The notes under the pieces are model-generated. The model was not told where the DNA came from. It did no database searches and saw only the letters and a program-made list of their open reading frames with translations. A DNA stretch of 64,000 nucleotides, from contig NW_022098022.1 in NCBI RefSeq assembly GCF_002288925.2, positions 1,951,622-2,015,621 on the forward strand, in the 5' to 3' direction. This DNA is from Delphinapterus leucas. Its lineage: Eukaryota; Chordata; Mammalia; Artiodactyla; Monodontidae. Below, in pieces: positions 9,792 to 23,142 of the stretch. The number at the start of each line of letters is the position of its first letter. Position 1 is the first letter of the stretch. A program made the position numbers and the translations under genes.

Positions 9792-12538
9792 AGCAAGGGT
9801 CAACTGGAAACACTCAGCAATGAATACATATAATTGAAGAAATGCATGTGGTTTCCAATTCTATCTTTACTCTCATAGGGATGCTTCATGTGGAACCAAT
9901 GCGTGTAACTACTGATAAAAAAGGAATAATAGCCTTGTCATGAAGGTTATGGTTGTTTTATCTAAAATTACATTAAACCAGAAAATTCAATTGCCAAGTG
10001 CTGGGTCTGCCTTATACACAGGTATCTAGGCTGATCCACTGTCAGTCAAATGGGTTTTTGGATAATTCACCGCCCCCCCCCCCCAGGATGAATCCGTACT
10101 GTTTTACCCAACTTCGCATGAGACATACTTTGCCAAGACTGGGCTTGAATTCTGAACCACACAAGTCTGTGAATATGCCCGGCTATTCAAGAGTTAACCC
10201 TTAGAAGCCTGCACCATTACTACTTGCAAAAGCCACAAAGTCAGATACCCAATCAAATCCAGGATGCTACTTTTATTTCCACAAAAAGGAACTGATTATC
10301 TAACTAGGCAAGAGTACAACCACAGTTCTTTAACACTCTGTTCTTGGTATTTAAAAAGGCTGGGTTATCGAGCTGAGTGATTTCAACGAATATGAATTGC
10401 AGCAATTCAAAATGGAGCTCATTCTTACTTTTCATTTTTATCGTATTGTCAATTCCATTTTTGTTCTCATTTAGGCTTTCCTTTGTTTATTAAGGAATAT
10501 TGACAAGTAATCTATCAATGCCCTACTTGTGCTACAAATTGAAAATAAAATTTCCCAGAGATGGATTTAAGTCACAGTCTTGATATGATATGTTTGAACA
10601 TCCTAAGTTCTAGCTCTTTTTTTTTTCCTAACATCTTTTAAAAGCTTTTCAGCTCCAATAAAAGTATATATATCTTATGGGTGATTTGATAACACAAATC
10701 AGATGCCCTAGAGTTGGTGGATTTTTGTTTTGTGATTATGAAGTGGAGGTATAGCCTCCACTTCAGACTTATTTCACCCCTTCATTTCTATCCAACAAAG
10801 AGATGTACTATTTTCAAACTAGCAAATACCACCCCAAGGAAAGAAAGACAGGTAGTAGTTATGTCCAGATACTGGGACTTGAGTAACTATAAAAATTGAT
10901 TTTTCTTCTTTACAGTTAAATTGATTATCTACTTGATAATACTTAGAAGAGTCATTAGCATCACAGCGGCAAAGCTATTCTTTGTCTTAATTCCTGCCAC
11001 ACTGCTTTGGCATTATAGACTGTGACGCTGAAAAATCATGAAAGGATGCACAGAGTTGTAAATAACAAATGTTCAAAGCAGTTCACAGCTTCACAGAAAC
11101 ATGAAGACAATTTTTGCCTCCAAGCTATGAAGAGGTGTCTAGAGACAGACAGTACTGCCTGGATGTTAATTTCCTTTACAGCCTCTTTCTCTTCAAGGAC
11201 TATCTACATCATCAGGTATAGAAACTGATTCCCCTTTCTGACAATCTTCTGTTAGATTCCCGCCTCTGCTTGGTCCTCTCGGGTACATGTCCCCAACTTG
11301 CGCATTGGGAACTGTCTCCAAGGGAACACAGGTGAGCTAGAACTGAATTAGGACCTGACCTAGTTTTGACTTTGCTTATGCATGGCGACTTCCCTTACAC
11401 CCTTACAACCGATCTTCTCCTCTTTACCCATCCATCCCTCTCTGCCTCAGTTCCACAGACTTCTCCTTTCTTGGCTCTTTCAATTCCAGTTTGTATGTTC
11501 AACATAACCTCAGGCTGACAACTGCAACATATGTAGTTAGGAAAGAATCTGCTTTCTCTATCCTGCTCTTGAGAATCATTCCTCCATAGATATTATCTTT
11601 AAAGTATATTATCAAATTCTTCACACAAAATTACAAGTACTATGTATTTAATTAAAAATGTAAAGATTTGGAACTCTGACAATATAGTCACAAAAAAATA
11701 AACTATTTTTACTTCCATTTTCGCAGTCACACAGAAAACAATATAAGGAATAAGGGACCTAAGTCAACAAGCCTGTGCTCTGGTAAAATACTTCCTTTTC
11801 ATTTGGGAATCAAATAGGCATGCAAAAAAGCACATTACTGGCATACGCTCACATAAATCCCTCGATTGCAAGACTATAAATATATTAATTAAAATGTTTG
11901 ATTATTTATGCTCTGCCTCCTTAAAAAATATCTGAGGCAATTATATGAAAATATAATGGTAATACTTAAATGTAATATTGTATCTTATATTGAAATGTGA
12001 AAATATTAAAATATATTCATAGTCATATGCGTATTCTGAGATACTATTTGTACATTTAATGTATTGTCCATGTGGCACTTTCTCTGTATCTCTGAGGCTT
12101 GACATCGCTGTAAGTTTCTGTAATTTGACAATGCATTTTTTACTAATTATCTTAGTGATCATTACTTCACGTCGAGCAACACCAGGATTCTATCTCTTCC
12201 TTTTTCTTATCCTTCCTGTTAATGCCCGTGGGGAGAGCATGTCAATGTATGATAAACCCACACCTTCCCCTTACTGGGGCTGTTTTATGACTTTCTAGAT
12301 TATCAACATTTTGTTGACTTGGCAAAGGCACCTGATTCATCACTCACTGGTATTCATTATTATTTCGCTTTTCAACTACTGATTTTGTGGAAGACTTCTA
12401 ATTCTTTTTCTCCTTAGTTACTTTTCCATTCATTTCTCAAAGGAGAAAATTTACAGTTCATAATATTGTTTTCCTAATTTGCTTTTCATTTCTTCATTTC
12501 ATTGTCTACATGACTTATGCCAAATTCTTGTAAATTCG
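9792..12538. other. Long unique stretch, no gene seen
   Basis: About 2.7 kb with no recognisable interspersed repeat. It contains a 12-base C run at 10073-10084. The open frames here (9998-10204, 10714-10899, 11022-11228, 11941-12162, 12059-12298) are short, overlap on both strands and show no motif. Confidence 0.5.
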
Positions 12539-12781
12539 AACACTATAGCCCTGTGAGATTAACAGATACAGACTACTAAACGTAAAATAGGTAAGCAAAA
12601 AGGATTTACTGTAGAGCACAGGGAACTATATTGAGTGTCTTGTGATAACCTATGATGAAAAATAATCTGAAAAAACATATCTATATTTAACGGAATCACT
12701 TTGCGGTACAACTGAAATTAACACAGTATTGTAAATCAAGTATACTTCAATTAAAAAAATAAAGCCAAACACTATAGCCCT
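12539..12781 (+). mobile_element. L1 3'-end insertion with 14-bp target-site duplication
   Basis: The sequence reads as an L1 3' terminus (GAGCACAGGGAACTATATTG, then GGAATCACTTTGCGGTAC, then CAGTATTGTAAATCAAGTAT and an A-rich end). The direct repeat AACACTATAGCCCT is found at 12539-12552 and 12768-12781, so the whole insertion is about 215 bases: a heavily 5'-truncated L1. Confidence 0.94.
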
Positions 12782-13408
12782 AGTCAAAATTAGAGGCATG
12801 TTTGTATTCAGCCTTTAAATACTTCAATTAAAACGGAATGATTTCTACTAAACGAAGTACAATAAAACCTCCTGCTACTTTACAAGCCCTCGTTTTAAAA
12901 ATACATATAAAAAAGGTAATGTTTGGTTAACGTTAATTATGTTTTCAGGATAATTAATCTGAAAGGCATTGCTGGTAAACTTACTTCTTGTTCCAGACTA
13001 TCTCCTGTGTTACATGCAATGAACAAGGGCCATGAAGCTAAGCCACTCTGACTCAGTGATGCTGCACTAGGGTGTGACAGGCCTCAGTAACTAACTCTCT
13101 CAGGACTGAATGTTTCCTTTGGTAAACTGTCTCATGCTAAATTGCATTACAATCTGATAGGATCTTTAAAAACAGTTTCTCACTTTGATGTTTATACCTG
13201 AATAAAACATTTTTAAGTTATATTATGAGCCCGGTACCGTATTTTAAATCTGCATACAACTGTCCCTGGATACTCTGATTTTCCCACATACTGACTATGG
13301 AAAAATTTTCACACTTATCTACTCAAGTTGGTAAACAGGAGCATATGGACAAAGTTAGAGTACTGGCAAGTGTTCTAGGGTTATCATTCCTGGTGTTCTC
13401 CCCTGCCA

Positions 13409-13450
13409 GTGTGCGTGTGTGTGTGTGTGCGCGTGCACGTGCGTGCGTAC
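13409..13450. repeat. Alternating purine-pyrimidine tract, GT/GC rich
   Basis: Forty-two bases alternate strictly between purine and pyrimidine, with six or more CG steps inside a GT/GC run. This is the classic composition for left-handed Z-DNA. Confidence 0.9.
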
Positions 13451-14640
13451 TGCCAGAGAAAACCTAATTGCTTGATCTTCTCTCGTAACAACAGAATCCT
13501 AAGTGAAATAGTAGAGGTAACATTGATTTTTTAATACAACTTTCTCAACAGAAGTGTTGTGTTTCAGAAGAATGTCTTAAATGTGCCTCTTATTCTTACT
13601 GGGGGCTGGTGTGTGGTAACATGGCTACAGCACTTGGTAATTAGATTAGATACAAACGTTTAAGTAAAACTTCGTATCTGCCACTTCTGCCAAGGCTGCA
13701 GTACTATGCACTATGCAAGTGAATTCTTCAGCGTTCTTAGCCATAAAGAAGATCATTTTTGGTCAGTAAACCAGAAAATATAATGGCCTGACCTGGTTTA
13801 GCTACAGCCCTGCTGAGCCGTATGAATATGCTGTCTAACCTCTTACGATGCATTCCGTGAAGCAGCATTGTCATGACTACTGTTAATAGTTCCATGGCCC
13901 TAACACAGGATTGATGAGGATGTATCTCAATGACCTTGTATTTAAATCCTGCACCCGCCTTTTTTTTTAATAAGCAGGGACCGAGTAGGACCTCTGAGAT
14001 TTGAGGCACATGAATCTTCTTTTGACCTCCATTCCCACATCTGCTGCAGATAACAGGGAGCTTCGCAGTTCTACCAGCTCAGAGCATCATGGCCTCTCCC
14101 GAGGCCTCCACCTTCCAAGCAACAATGAAGTGGGAACCCCAGAGCTCTGTCTCCTCTTTGTTAGGTCCCCAGCTCTCCTTCCTGTCACATCACTCACAGC
14201 CGTGCCACCACAAACTGCCTGAGAACAAGGGGACTAGCCTCACCCTGTCCTCTGCTCCTCACTTGGTGTGTCACCAAAGCAAGCCCTGGTCATCTGGTTC
14301 ACTCTACTTCTCTCTAGTGAACCTCATCCATCACTACTCTCCAACTCCGAAACTCTTCCCATGGGCCCTCTGGAACTCATGGTCCATTATTAGCAAAACA
14401 CCCTGTACCCTCACCTTCACCTCCTACCATTCTCTCCCCTCCCTGCTCGTCCCTGGAGACATTACGTCCCCTGCAGTCCTCGTAAGCTGTAATGTGAGTT
14501 CCCTTTGGCCCTACCTACTTTGTATCACTAGCTTCTAATTGAGCTGACATGTTTTTAAAAATACTGTAAAATTGTATTTTGGGCACTGTCCCACCCACGT
14601 TTTCCTTATCCCCATAATTCCCGTTCTAAACTTTCACATT

Positions 14641-14674
14641 CCAGATGTCTAGAGTTTCCAGATGTCTAGAGTTT
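14641..14674. repeat. 17-bp perfect tandem duplication
   Basis: The unit CCAGATGTCTAGAGTTT occurs twice in a row with no difference between copies, which suggests a recent slippage or small duplication event. Confidence 0.97.
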
Positions 14675-15153
14675 CATTTTCTTCATCATCCTCACCAAGG
14701 TACGCCACCAGGCTTATCTTCCTTAACCCAGATTTGATATTTTTCAATCACCCCTCTCCTTCACAATAAATACCCTGAATTACAGGAAGAGATTTTTCAA
14801 TACAGCACTCTTCCTCTCCTTTGAACACTTGGAAAAATTTAAGAAGCAAGGAGGTTCACTCTGTCAGCCAACCAGGACCCATTTCAAGGACTCTTCCTTC
14901 CACAAGCAGTTCTTATTTCTCTATGCTATCATTAGTGAGCCTTAAGGTACTGTACTCTTAGAATGTGGATGACTTATCTGATCTATACTACATATTAGGA
15001 TGAGATGAAATGTTTGAGTTTGAATTGATGATTGGATTAGTTATGATTCTAATCTATTAACTCCTATAAACCCCTCTCTTTACACAATTAAAAGGGAGGT
15101 TGCTTTCAGAAAAAATGTTCCCAGAGCTTCACTCCTTTACTACAAATGTCCTC

Positions 15154-15642
15154 TGTATTAATTTCCAATGATTGCTGTAACAAATTACCACAAACTTAGT
15201 GGCTTAAAGTAACATATATTTATTTTCTTATAACTCTGGAGGCCAGAAATCTGAAATTAGTTTCACTGGCCAAGATCAAAGTGTTGGCAGGGCCATGCTC
15301 CCTGCGGACACTAAAGGATAATGCGTTTTTTACCTCTTCCAGCTTCTGGTGGCTCCTGGCATTCCCTGGCCTGTGGCCATACCACTCTGATCTCTGCCTC
15401 CAAGGTCACATTGCCTTTTTCTCTGTGTGTCTGTAAAAGCTCCTTCTATCTTCCTTTTATAAGGACACAGTGATGGAATTTAGGGTCCACCTGGATAATT
15501 AAGGATAACCTTCCCATCTCAAGATCCTTAATAATACCCGCAAAGTCTCTTTTATTGCCATATAAGGTAAGGATCACAGATCCCAGGTAGCAGGATGTGC
15601 ATATCTTTCGGGAAGCCATCATTCAGACTCATATACCCCACA
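15154..15642 (-). mobile_element. MLT1 LTR, near full length, antisense
   Basis: Read on the minus strand this has the full MLT1 layout. On the plus strand it starts TGTATTAATTTCCAATGATT, passes through GTAACAAATTACCACAAACT, AACTCTGGAGGCCAGAAATC and GGATAATTAAGGATAACC, and ends near ATACCCCACA. MLT1 elements are LTRs of MaLR elements (ERVL-related), tens of millions of years old. No internal sequence is attached. Confidence 0.92.
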
Positions 15643-18025
15643 ATCTTTTACACAAATGCCAAGAACTATGTGTAAATGCTATAACTTAAGTGAAAAGAAC
15701 AATTAACTTATTAAGTCATCAACAACTTTTGTCATCATTTAATTTATTTCAAATTTTGGATTTCTAAGTCTTTATGAATCATCTTACCCACTCTTTATTT
15801 TGCCTATATATAATTGCAATTATAATTCATAAATGAGTAAAGAGGAAATGTATAAAATCTGGAACTTTCAAATATACATTTGTTGGTTTTCTATTTTGCA
15901 TGTATGTCTTCTTTTTCATAAGCATCAGAGTATAATTCCAAAAGTTTAATGAAAATGGACAAATACTATTACTCTTTTTCAACTCTACAGTCCTGTATGA
16001 AAAAATAATTTGCACAGCATTTTCAATTCCATTATTACAGTTTTTGCCAGAAGAATGAGGTGTCAGATTTTTATTGTCTGATATGTATTGGGAATTAGAA
16101 TTGTATGCACCACCACCCTGACCTTTATCCATACTCTGCATTTTGATTGGCTAAGCTTTCTACTTCTTCCTATTTGTAGCTTTACTAAACTAAGAGGAAC
16201 AGGTGAACTGTCCAACCAGTAAACACACAGAACAGCAGAAGGTCAAGCTGAAAGGAAACAACCAAATTGCACATCAGGTGTGTGACATGCCAACGCCAGA
16301 ACCTAATGCTCAGCAAAAATTTAACCTACAATATAAAACAGCATAACTGAATCCACTCTCTAAAAATGAATAAAAGAAAGGTGGCAAGCTTAACCCATTC
16401 TACATAACGTTGCAATTCCCTGGCCTTCCATGAAAACATCCTTGAAAGATTACTTGAGGTCACGAAGTCAGTTTTCATTATCACTAAAGTGATGCACACA
16501 TTTGTATCTTAAGCCCTGTGTAAGGAAAACTGTTTCAGATCTGTCTTCTTTCTTGGGTGATACAAAATCACAGATTCATTATGACTTTCTCCAGCTCTTT
16601 CCTAACAGACCTTGTGCAGATGTACTCTTGGCGAAACTACAGTTCATGACTAGTAAAGACTAACAATTTTACTCCAAAGACCTGTATCACCATCAAACTT
16701 TTCTTCACACTTTTTTTCAAACCCAGTATTTCACTTGCAAGCACACATCCACCTAGACTAACCCAGATCCGTTGCTTTAAGTTACATTAGTATTCTTAGT
16801 GTATTTGTAATTAGAACAAGAGTGCCAAAAATTACCACCTAAATTTAGAATACACTATCTTTTGGAAACTGGACACTAATGACATATTTAAAAATAAATC
16901 TAAATTCCCCCTGGATTTTGAAATACAGCAATTAAGGTTATCCTCTTACATGTATATTTAAACAAATAAAAAAAATCTTATATCCAGCAAATTTGTAAAT
17001 AAATGTTGTTTCAAATGCAATTTTAAAAGATTGCATTACACAAACCAATAAGAAAATAGTAAAGATTCTTCACAATTTCTTCTATACCTTGATTCAGTAT
17101 GCCTGAAAACTTTGTTCATGGGAAGGTAGTTAAGTGTAAACTAATTATATACTTAAATTTTCCAAAGCCTTCCAGAAACATACACCTTTGAAGAGCATTC
17201 CTACTGTCTTTAAAAATAGGTACATAGTAAAAATATTAAAGCATAAACATATTTTTGTCTGGCCAAGGGAAACTAATAAGGTTTAAATTTTACCATCCTA
17301 GTATAATAGAGCTTACCAGAGACAACCCCTTATTTTTAAGGGTAAAGAAACTGAGTCTCAGAGACTAGTCACACAGTTAGATAAATTTCTTCCATCAATT
17401 CAAAAGACAACTAGGGTATATCAGCAAAATAAAATACAGTCTAAAAGATTTTTTTTAAATTTTTAGAATGTAACAATCCTTCTTCTTATTATTTACTTTT
17501 CACTTAAGTAACTTTATATTTGTATCACATCATGCTAAATTTTATCAGCATTTTCGGTCAAAACACAATATACTCTCTACTATATAGCATATCATGTATC
17601 TAGTCTAGTATGATATATATAGCGTATCATATGTCTCTAGAGAGAGACGGATATAGCTGGAGTTAGCTGGAGGGTGATGAGAAAATGAACAAAGATCTCT
17701 GTGTTTTTAAAAGTGTCATATGATTTTAAATCTGTTTATTTAAAATCTAGTGGGAAGAATCCACTGCAGAAGTAGAGGTTGAAAAGCAAAAGAAAAAGGA
17801 TAACTAGACTGGACATTTCTTGAGAGTGTGGAAGGGTATATAACTGAAGCACATTCGAAGGATCTGGCCGTGAACTGAGGGATCAAGGAGGATAGTGTGG
17901 ATTTGTATCCAAGTTTAGGAAACTGGCAGTTCTACTGAAATCATGGGTAACAAAACAGAAGTAAAAGAGGAACATAAGTGAAGGACATTGCTGACAAAAA
18001 TGGAAGAAAGTAGAAGAGTCAATGG
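15643..18025. other. Long unique AT-rich stretch
   Basis: About 2.4 kb without a clear repeat. A short MIR-like patch may lie at 17,335-17,385 (GTAAAGAAACTGAGTCTCAG). Open frame 15827-16141 (minus) has no recognisable features. Confidence 0.45.
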
Positions 18026-18250
18026 AAAGAACTTTTCTTTTTTTTTTTTTGCTGTACACGGGCCTCTCACTGCTGTGGCCTCTCCCGTTGCGATGCACAG
18101 GCTCCAGACGCACAGGCTCAGCGGCCATGGCTCACGGGCCCAGCCACTCCGCGGCATGTGGGATCTTCCCAGACCGGGGCACGAACCCGTGTCCCCTGCA
18201 TCGGCAGGCGGACTCTCAACCACTGCGCCACCAGGGAAGCCCAAAAGAAC
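18026..18250 (-). mobile_element. CHR-2-like SINE, antisense
   Basis: Read on the minus strand: head GGGCTTCCCTGG, A box TGGCGCAGTGG, B box GGTTCGTGCCCC, body with CGCGGAGTGGCTGGGCCC, then an A-rich tail seen here as a T run near 18,037-18,050. Flanking repeats are AAAGAAC at 18026-18032 and 18244-18250, extending imperfectly. Open frames on both strands here are only SINE sequence. Confidence 0.94.
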
Positions 18251-21093
18251 ATTTTAATGAGACTAAAAACAAAAACAACAACAAAAAATCCCAACAGTCA
18301 TAACTAAACAGTCATAGGAACATGACTGCAGATCTAGCTATTTGAACGATGCAGCAACTACAGATAATGAGAGGATTCTAGGTATGGACTGAGATGATGG
18401 TACCTAGTTTGTGGTAAGGGGTCTTTCTGGCAATCCAACATCCTACCAGAGAAGCAGTAATTCTTGCCTAAAATCTAATATTGGAAAATTACTGATTTGA
18501 AATTCTTTTTTTACATGTTGGTACTCAATGCGTAATAACTTACAGATTTTAAGGTGCTAAGAGCTAGTGAAAATAGAAAAGAGTATAGCATTTACTGAAC
18601 TGAAAAAAAAAAAAATAGGAAAAAGACTAATGAACCAAACTCTCCAGTATGCATTTCTCTAAGAGTAGACAAATAATCTGGTAACTGCAGAGAGAAAAAA
18701 TCATTAGTTATACAGATTTTGATTTTTAGAGGTAATCTGACTTCTGAAGCAACAGATACAGGGTTATTCTGGGCAAAATGCCTTCACATATTATTTTTCT
18801 CTTTTTTTTTTTTTTTACTTTATTTGTAATTTAAAATTTAATACCCAATAATTTATTTAATACCAGTATGCCCTGAGTTACAGAATTCTATCAGGACAAT
18901 TAAAAAAAAATCAATGAAGCAAAACTTTAAAAGGACATTTGAAATTCTCAAGTCTTTATTTCACAAATCATAATATGAAACATCCTTTGAATAATAAAGT
19001 TTTCTAAATACACTTGAAATGAAATAACGAATCCTTGATCTTCATGCGATATGTTAGAAACAATCTAATACTAATGCAAAGAAGGAAAACATACTCAAAC
19101 TACATCAGTATTATTCCATTTTTCTCTTATTTAGAAATATGGACAGTATAATGTATATAAATGTGTTTAAGATCTAAAAATGGAAGTTTTTAAAAGCCCT
19201 CGATTTGACTGATTACTGATAGCTATATTCATATACTCCAAACGATTTTTACAATGAATTGGCTTCACTAGTCAGTTGAGTGGTATCAAGGTGTATCATT
19301 ACCATGTGGTCTTATTTTATGTACAAACGTCACCCTAACAACTAGGAGAACAAAACAATACTGATAGAGCATGGCTTGATTATGCTTAGACTATATTATT
19401 CATGATAGAAATTTCAGACTTTAATAGGGATTAGTGATAAACAGTTTATGTTATAAAAGAATACAAAACAGATTAAAGTTGTAGAAATTTTGATAAGGAA
19501 ATATTTATTTGAATTGGGTGAATAAAATGCTTCAGGATCTATAGGTACGTATTTGTAGATTTTGAATTCTATAGTTTCTCAGGATAAAGGACACGTCAAG
19601 ATACCTAATCCAAGAATAAATGCAAGTCCTAAGTTGACCAGTAAGCTGAAGAGGCTATTTTGTAATCCATGTTTCCACCTATTTACAAAGAATAACTTTT
19701 TTTTTCTTTTAATCAATATTCTATACTTTTAGTTAAGGGATAACTTATCTACACTTCAAACTTATAAAGAATTTAAAACATTTCTCAAAACAATTAATTT
19801 AAAATCTATATTATATATAAATAACCAAATAGATATTTAGATATAATATAATCATAAAGGAAAATCAGATAGGAGAAATAAGAACAGGTATGAGTTTGGT
19901 ACCCAGAATTGTATACCGTTGCTTTGAGAGAGTTACAAATTTGACTCAGTGCTTCACAGTTGCCCAGAGAAAAGGAAATCATATAAAGTTGCTGGAGTTG
20001 AGTTATCAATGAAAATAAAAGCGAATTGAGCTGGTCAGGAGTAGAACAGCAGTCTTGGGAATGAGATCGAGGAGGACTTCTTTCCCAGCTGGCTTCTCTC
20101 TGGTCAATAATGTCCCTGACAACTACATAAGCTCCTGCATCTACGTTTTGTCAGTGACATGCTGTATATTGACCTGTTCTGAAGTACCTGATACACACAA
20201 CCTTATTTTGATCCTTATAATCACTTAATTATTGTTAATAAGAAAGTGACATGAGGATCAAAGGGTTTACTCAACTTTTCTAAGTTTGCATAATTAGAAA
20301 TTAGCAGACTAATTAGCGCTAAAAACAGATATGTCTGATTGCAATCCTCTATTCTTAAGTATCTACATAATAGTGAATTCAACTTTGCTGAATTATTTCT
20401 TATAAATACATATGGAAGAATCATTTCACACCAAAGCATGATTCACAGAGAGTATTGGGAGAGTGCAGAGCAGAGGAAGACAAAGGGATGAGACCCAGCT
20501 TTCTGACTGTCTAGAATAATTTACGGGTCTTTTTGTTTTGTTCTGCTTGTTTTTAACCTAAGGAAATGGATCCCTACGAATATAGCTGATTTGTTTTGTG
20601 GTGTTGTTTTGTTTTTCCTCTTCAAACAGGTGGTACTGATTAAAAGATCAAATTTCCTAACAAGTATATGGAATGAGAGTGATTCATGCTGTCAGTTAAA
20701 GTCAGAGCCACATGCCTGGACAGTCAGTCAACATCACTCATAAAAACTGAGAAAACTATCAAGGACACAGTCTGAAGGTAAAGCCAAGCTTTCTCAAGGC
20801 AGGATGGCCACACAATTCCCAGAAGGCAGGCTCCTCCCCCCGACCCAGTGCAGTTGCTCCACCTACTCTGGTTTCCATTCCATTGGCAGAGTTCATCTTT
20901 CTTCCCATTGTCCTATTTAGAATTTCCTGTTTTTGACCAATGACCAAGCTCCAAGCTAGGTTTATTGATAATTTCTCATTTTATCACCTTCTTACCAGAC
21001 ACTTTTCTAGTCCACCTTAATGAGAGACAGGCTCTCACTTACCCTAGCCAGTAATTCTGTTTTCATCCATGGCCTACACTAGGTGCAATCCAC
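18251..21093. other. Long unique AT-rich stretch
   Basis: About 2.8 kb in which I recognise no repeat apart from T/A runs (for example 18,790-18,815). No reading frame is convincing. Several regulatory-looking motifs could be found, but none beyond chance. Confidence 0.45.
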
Positions 21094-21625
21094 TGCAGGG
21101 GAACACAATTTGCCAGCCCAAAAGATCTCCTTGGCATGTGGATTATTTTGAGGTGAAAACAATCGAGGCCCCAACGACTCATGAAGAATGCTTGACTAAC
21201 TGCCTGAAGAATAGAGATACAGGACCTCTTGCAAGAAGGGAGCCGTCACCACAGGTAACTACCTACAGTACGAGCCAGGTGTGTGGACACAGAACTGCGT
21301 TGTTAAGATTGCTCTCTGTCTCCCGTGTCTGTACACGGCCTAGCGACCATTCCTTTATCAAACATTTGCCTTTTCCATCTTTATGTCAACTGCCCTCCTC
21401 CCCTTTAAGGTCCCAAACCACTACCCACAACATTCTCTCTCGTCTTTAACTGAAGATGCTATTTAAGGTGAGAGTTTCAGCCATTTTGGTGAATTAGGGT
21501 CTCTCCCACGCATACATGTTGTTAAACTTTTGTGTGATTTTTCTCCTGTTAATCCGTGTCGCATCAATGTAATTCTTAGACCGGTCAGAACCTAGAAGGT
21601 ACAGGAACAGGTCTCTTCCTCCTCA
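21094..21625 (+). mobile_element. Solitary class I LTR, copy A
   Basis: This segment aligns along its length with the reverse complement of 33,837-34,391. Shared blocks include GGCATGTGGATTATTT, AACTGCCTGAAGAATAGAG, TTTTGTGTGATTT with CTCCTGTTAATC, and CAATGTAATTCTTAGACC. It begins TGCAGGGG and ends near CCTCCTCA, so TG...CA ends are present. The likely poly(A) signal is mutated (GTTAAA where copy B has ATTAAA). An open frame over 21069-21449 is chance within the LTR. No coding retroviral sequence is attached. Confidence 0.72.
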
Positions 21626-22374
21626 GTAGCTAAGGATACAAAATTCTCTAACTCAAAGAAGCTGGAGCACTTACGTTAATAAGGCTCAAATGAGCCATTT
21701 AAACTGAACCAGGACATTGTAAGGGGAGGAGGGGGGCTGTAGAGGAGGAAGTGGTTTCACTTTGAAGTTATACTTTGAATTCATGAGGATAAAATCAAAT
21801 TGGTACAGTTCTCACAAACACTGGATCAAGTTACTCTCTACACCAGAAGTTGCCATTTTGAGGAACGAACACAATTGAACGTGCTCTAAAAAGGGTTGGC
21901 AAATACAGGCCACACAACTTTGCATGTATACATTACAGTGGTTTATTTTTCTGAATTTGCCCCGTGGGTCAAATCTCAGGTAACTGCATCTAATCCAAGT
22001 TTATCTTTGCCACTTGTCTTCCTGTTTTGGAAATCCCTCAACCATTCCAATAGCTAATAGCTGTTTTTTCCCCTGGCTGTTAAAGTCTCCCATTGCCCCA
22101 TTTTTTTGGTCATTCTTCCATCGCAACCTGGCTATCCTTGACTCCAGGCCATGGAGATCACTTAAGACATGAAGTGACAACGGAAGATCACGTCACATAA
22201 AATAACTTATTTGTATGAGACACAGCTGGATAGCTTATTGCATCTGCTAGATATACTTCCAGAAAACACTAAAGTGGTCATTAGGAATTTCAAACACTTG
22301 TATTTCTTCTACATAAGATGTAGCTAAAGGATATATTTTTTGGTTAGAAAGCCCTCTAGGTAACTCTCATGTTA
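21626..22374. other. Unique DNA
   Basis: No repeat or gene recognised. Confidence 0.45.
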
Positions 22375-22517
22375 CCTAAGTTCTTTTATTTTTTTTTGCC
22401 GCACCACGTGGCATGCAGGATCTTAGTTCCCCGACCAGGGATCGAACCTGTGCCCCCTGCAGTGGAAGCGCGGAGTCTTAAGCACTGGACCGCCAGGGAA
22501 GTCCCCTAAGTTCTTTT
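22375..22517 (-). mobile_element. Short tRNA-Glu SINE of a different subfamily, antisense
   Basis: On the minus strand: head GGGACTTCCCTGGCGGTCC, an A box with AGTGCTTAAGACTCCGCGC, a B box GGTTCGATCCCTGG, then GGGGAACTAAGATCCTGC and a short A-rich tail. A perfect 13-bp direct repeat CCTAAGTTCTTTT flanks it at 22375-22387 and 22505-22517. The head differs at diagnostic positions from the CHR-2 copies and resembles tRNA-derived SINEs shared with ruminants and hippos. Confidence 0.92.
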
Positions 22518-23142
22518 TAAACACAAAAGTTGACCTCCCCAACATACTGCTATGAGCTGTGAAGTCCCTCCAGTCATCTTTAATTGAAAAACCAGTTTAA
22601 AAGCAATTGGTAACAAAATACCTTGTTTTTCATTTTCACTGAATGTTTATTATAAACCAACACAGAAATAACCACATTAGTTACTTCAGATAATTTAATA
22701 TTTATAGGCAGGTAAATCAAAACCCATATTCTCTTCAAAGGTAACTGCATGAACACATTAATATTATTTCAGAAATTGACCAATCTTTAGACGTACACAG
22801 TATCAATATTTATGGACCTTAAGGCCCTTTAGAGATTCAAGGAAGAAAATCCATTGTCCCAGCATTCTTGAGCACAATAAAAAGAACAATAATATTTTGC
22901 TAATTCGATGCACAGTGTATCTAAGGTCATATGGATCAATGAGCCGACCATGGGAGGCTGCGCTTAAGGTTGCCTGTCCTTTGAATTCTCAGTCAATAAA
23001 CAGAGTTTATTACATGACAATTACCCTCAAGCAAGCTAAGAGGACATGACTAACAGATTTAAGTAAGTTTTTATTATTAATTCCATTTCTTGTCAAGAAT
23101 GGTCACAAGGGACCACGTAGATGTAGCAAATTAATAAACTCT
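22518..23142. other. Unique AT-rich DNA
   Basis: No gene or repeat recognised. Composition is like the repeat-poor blocks elsewhere in the window. Confidence 0.4.

Larger units (their letters stand above)
12782..15153. other. Unique DNA, no firm gene
   Basis: Contains a GT/GC alternating tract (13409-13450) and a 17-bp duplication (14641-14674), listed separately. The longest open frame in this stretch not assignable to a repeat is 14089-14538 (149 codons). It is rich in Ser, Leu and Pro from a C/T-rich strand, has no domain I recognise, and overlaps another open frame in a second phase, so I do not call it a gene. Confidence 0.45.

Noticed and set aside
9414..9813. Three overlapping minus-strand open frames
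   Set aside because: They are the reverse strand of the CHR-2 SINE and its A tail. The same peptide-like strings recur at every other SINE in the window.
14089..14538. 149-codon open frame, one of the longest in the window
   Set aside because: Ser/Leu/Pro-rich from a C/T-rich strand, no domain or motif, overlapped by another open frame, and no coding context around it.
17883..18303. Open frames on both strands
   Set aside because: SINE sequence read through in several phases, not a gene.
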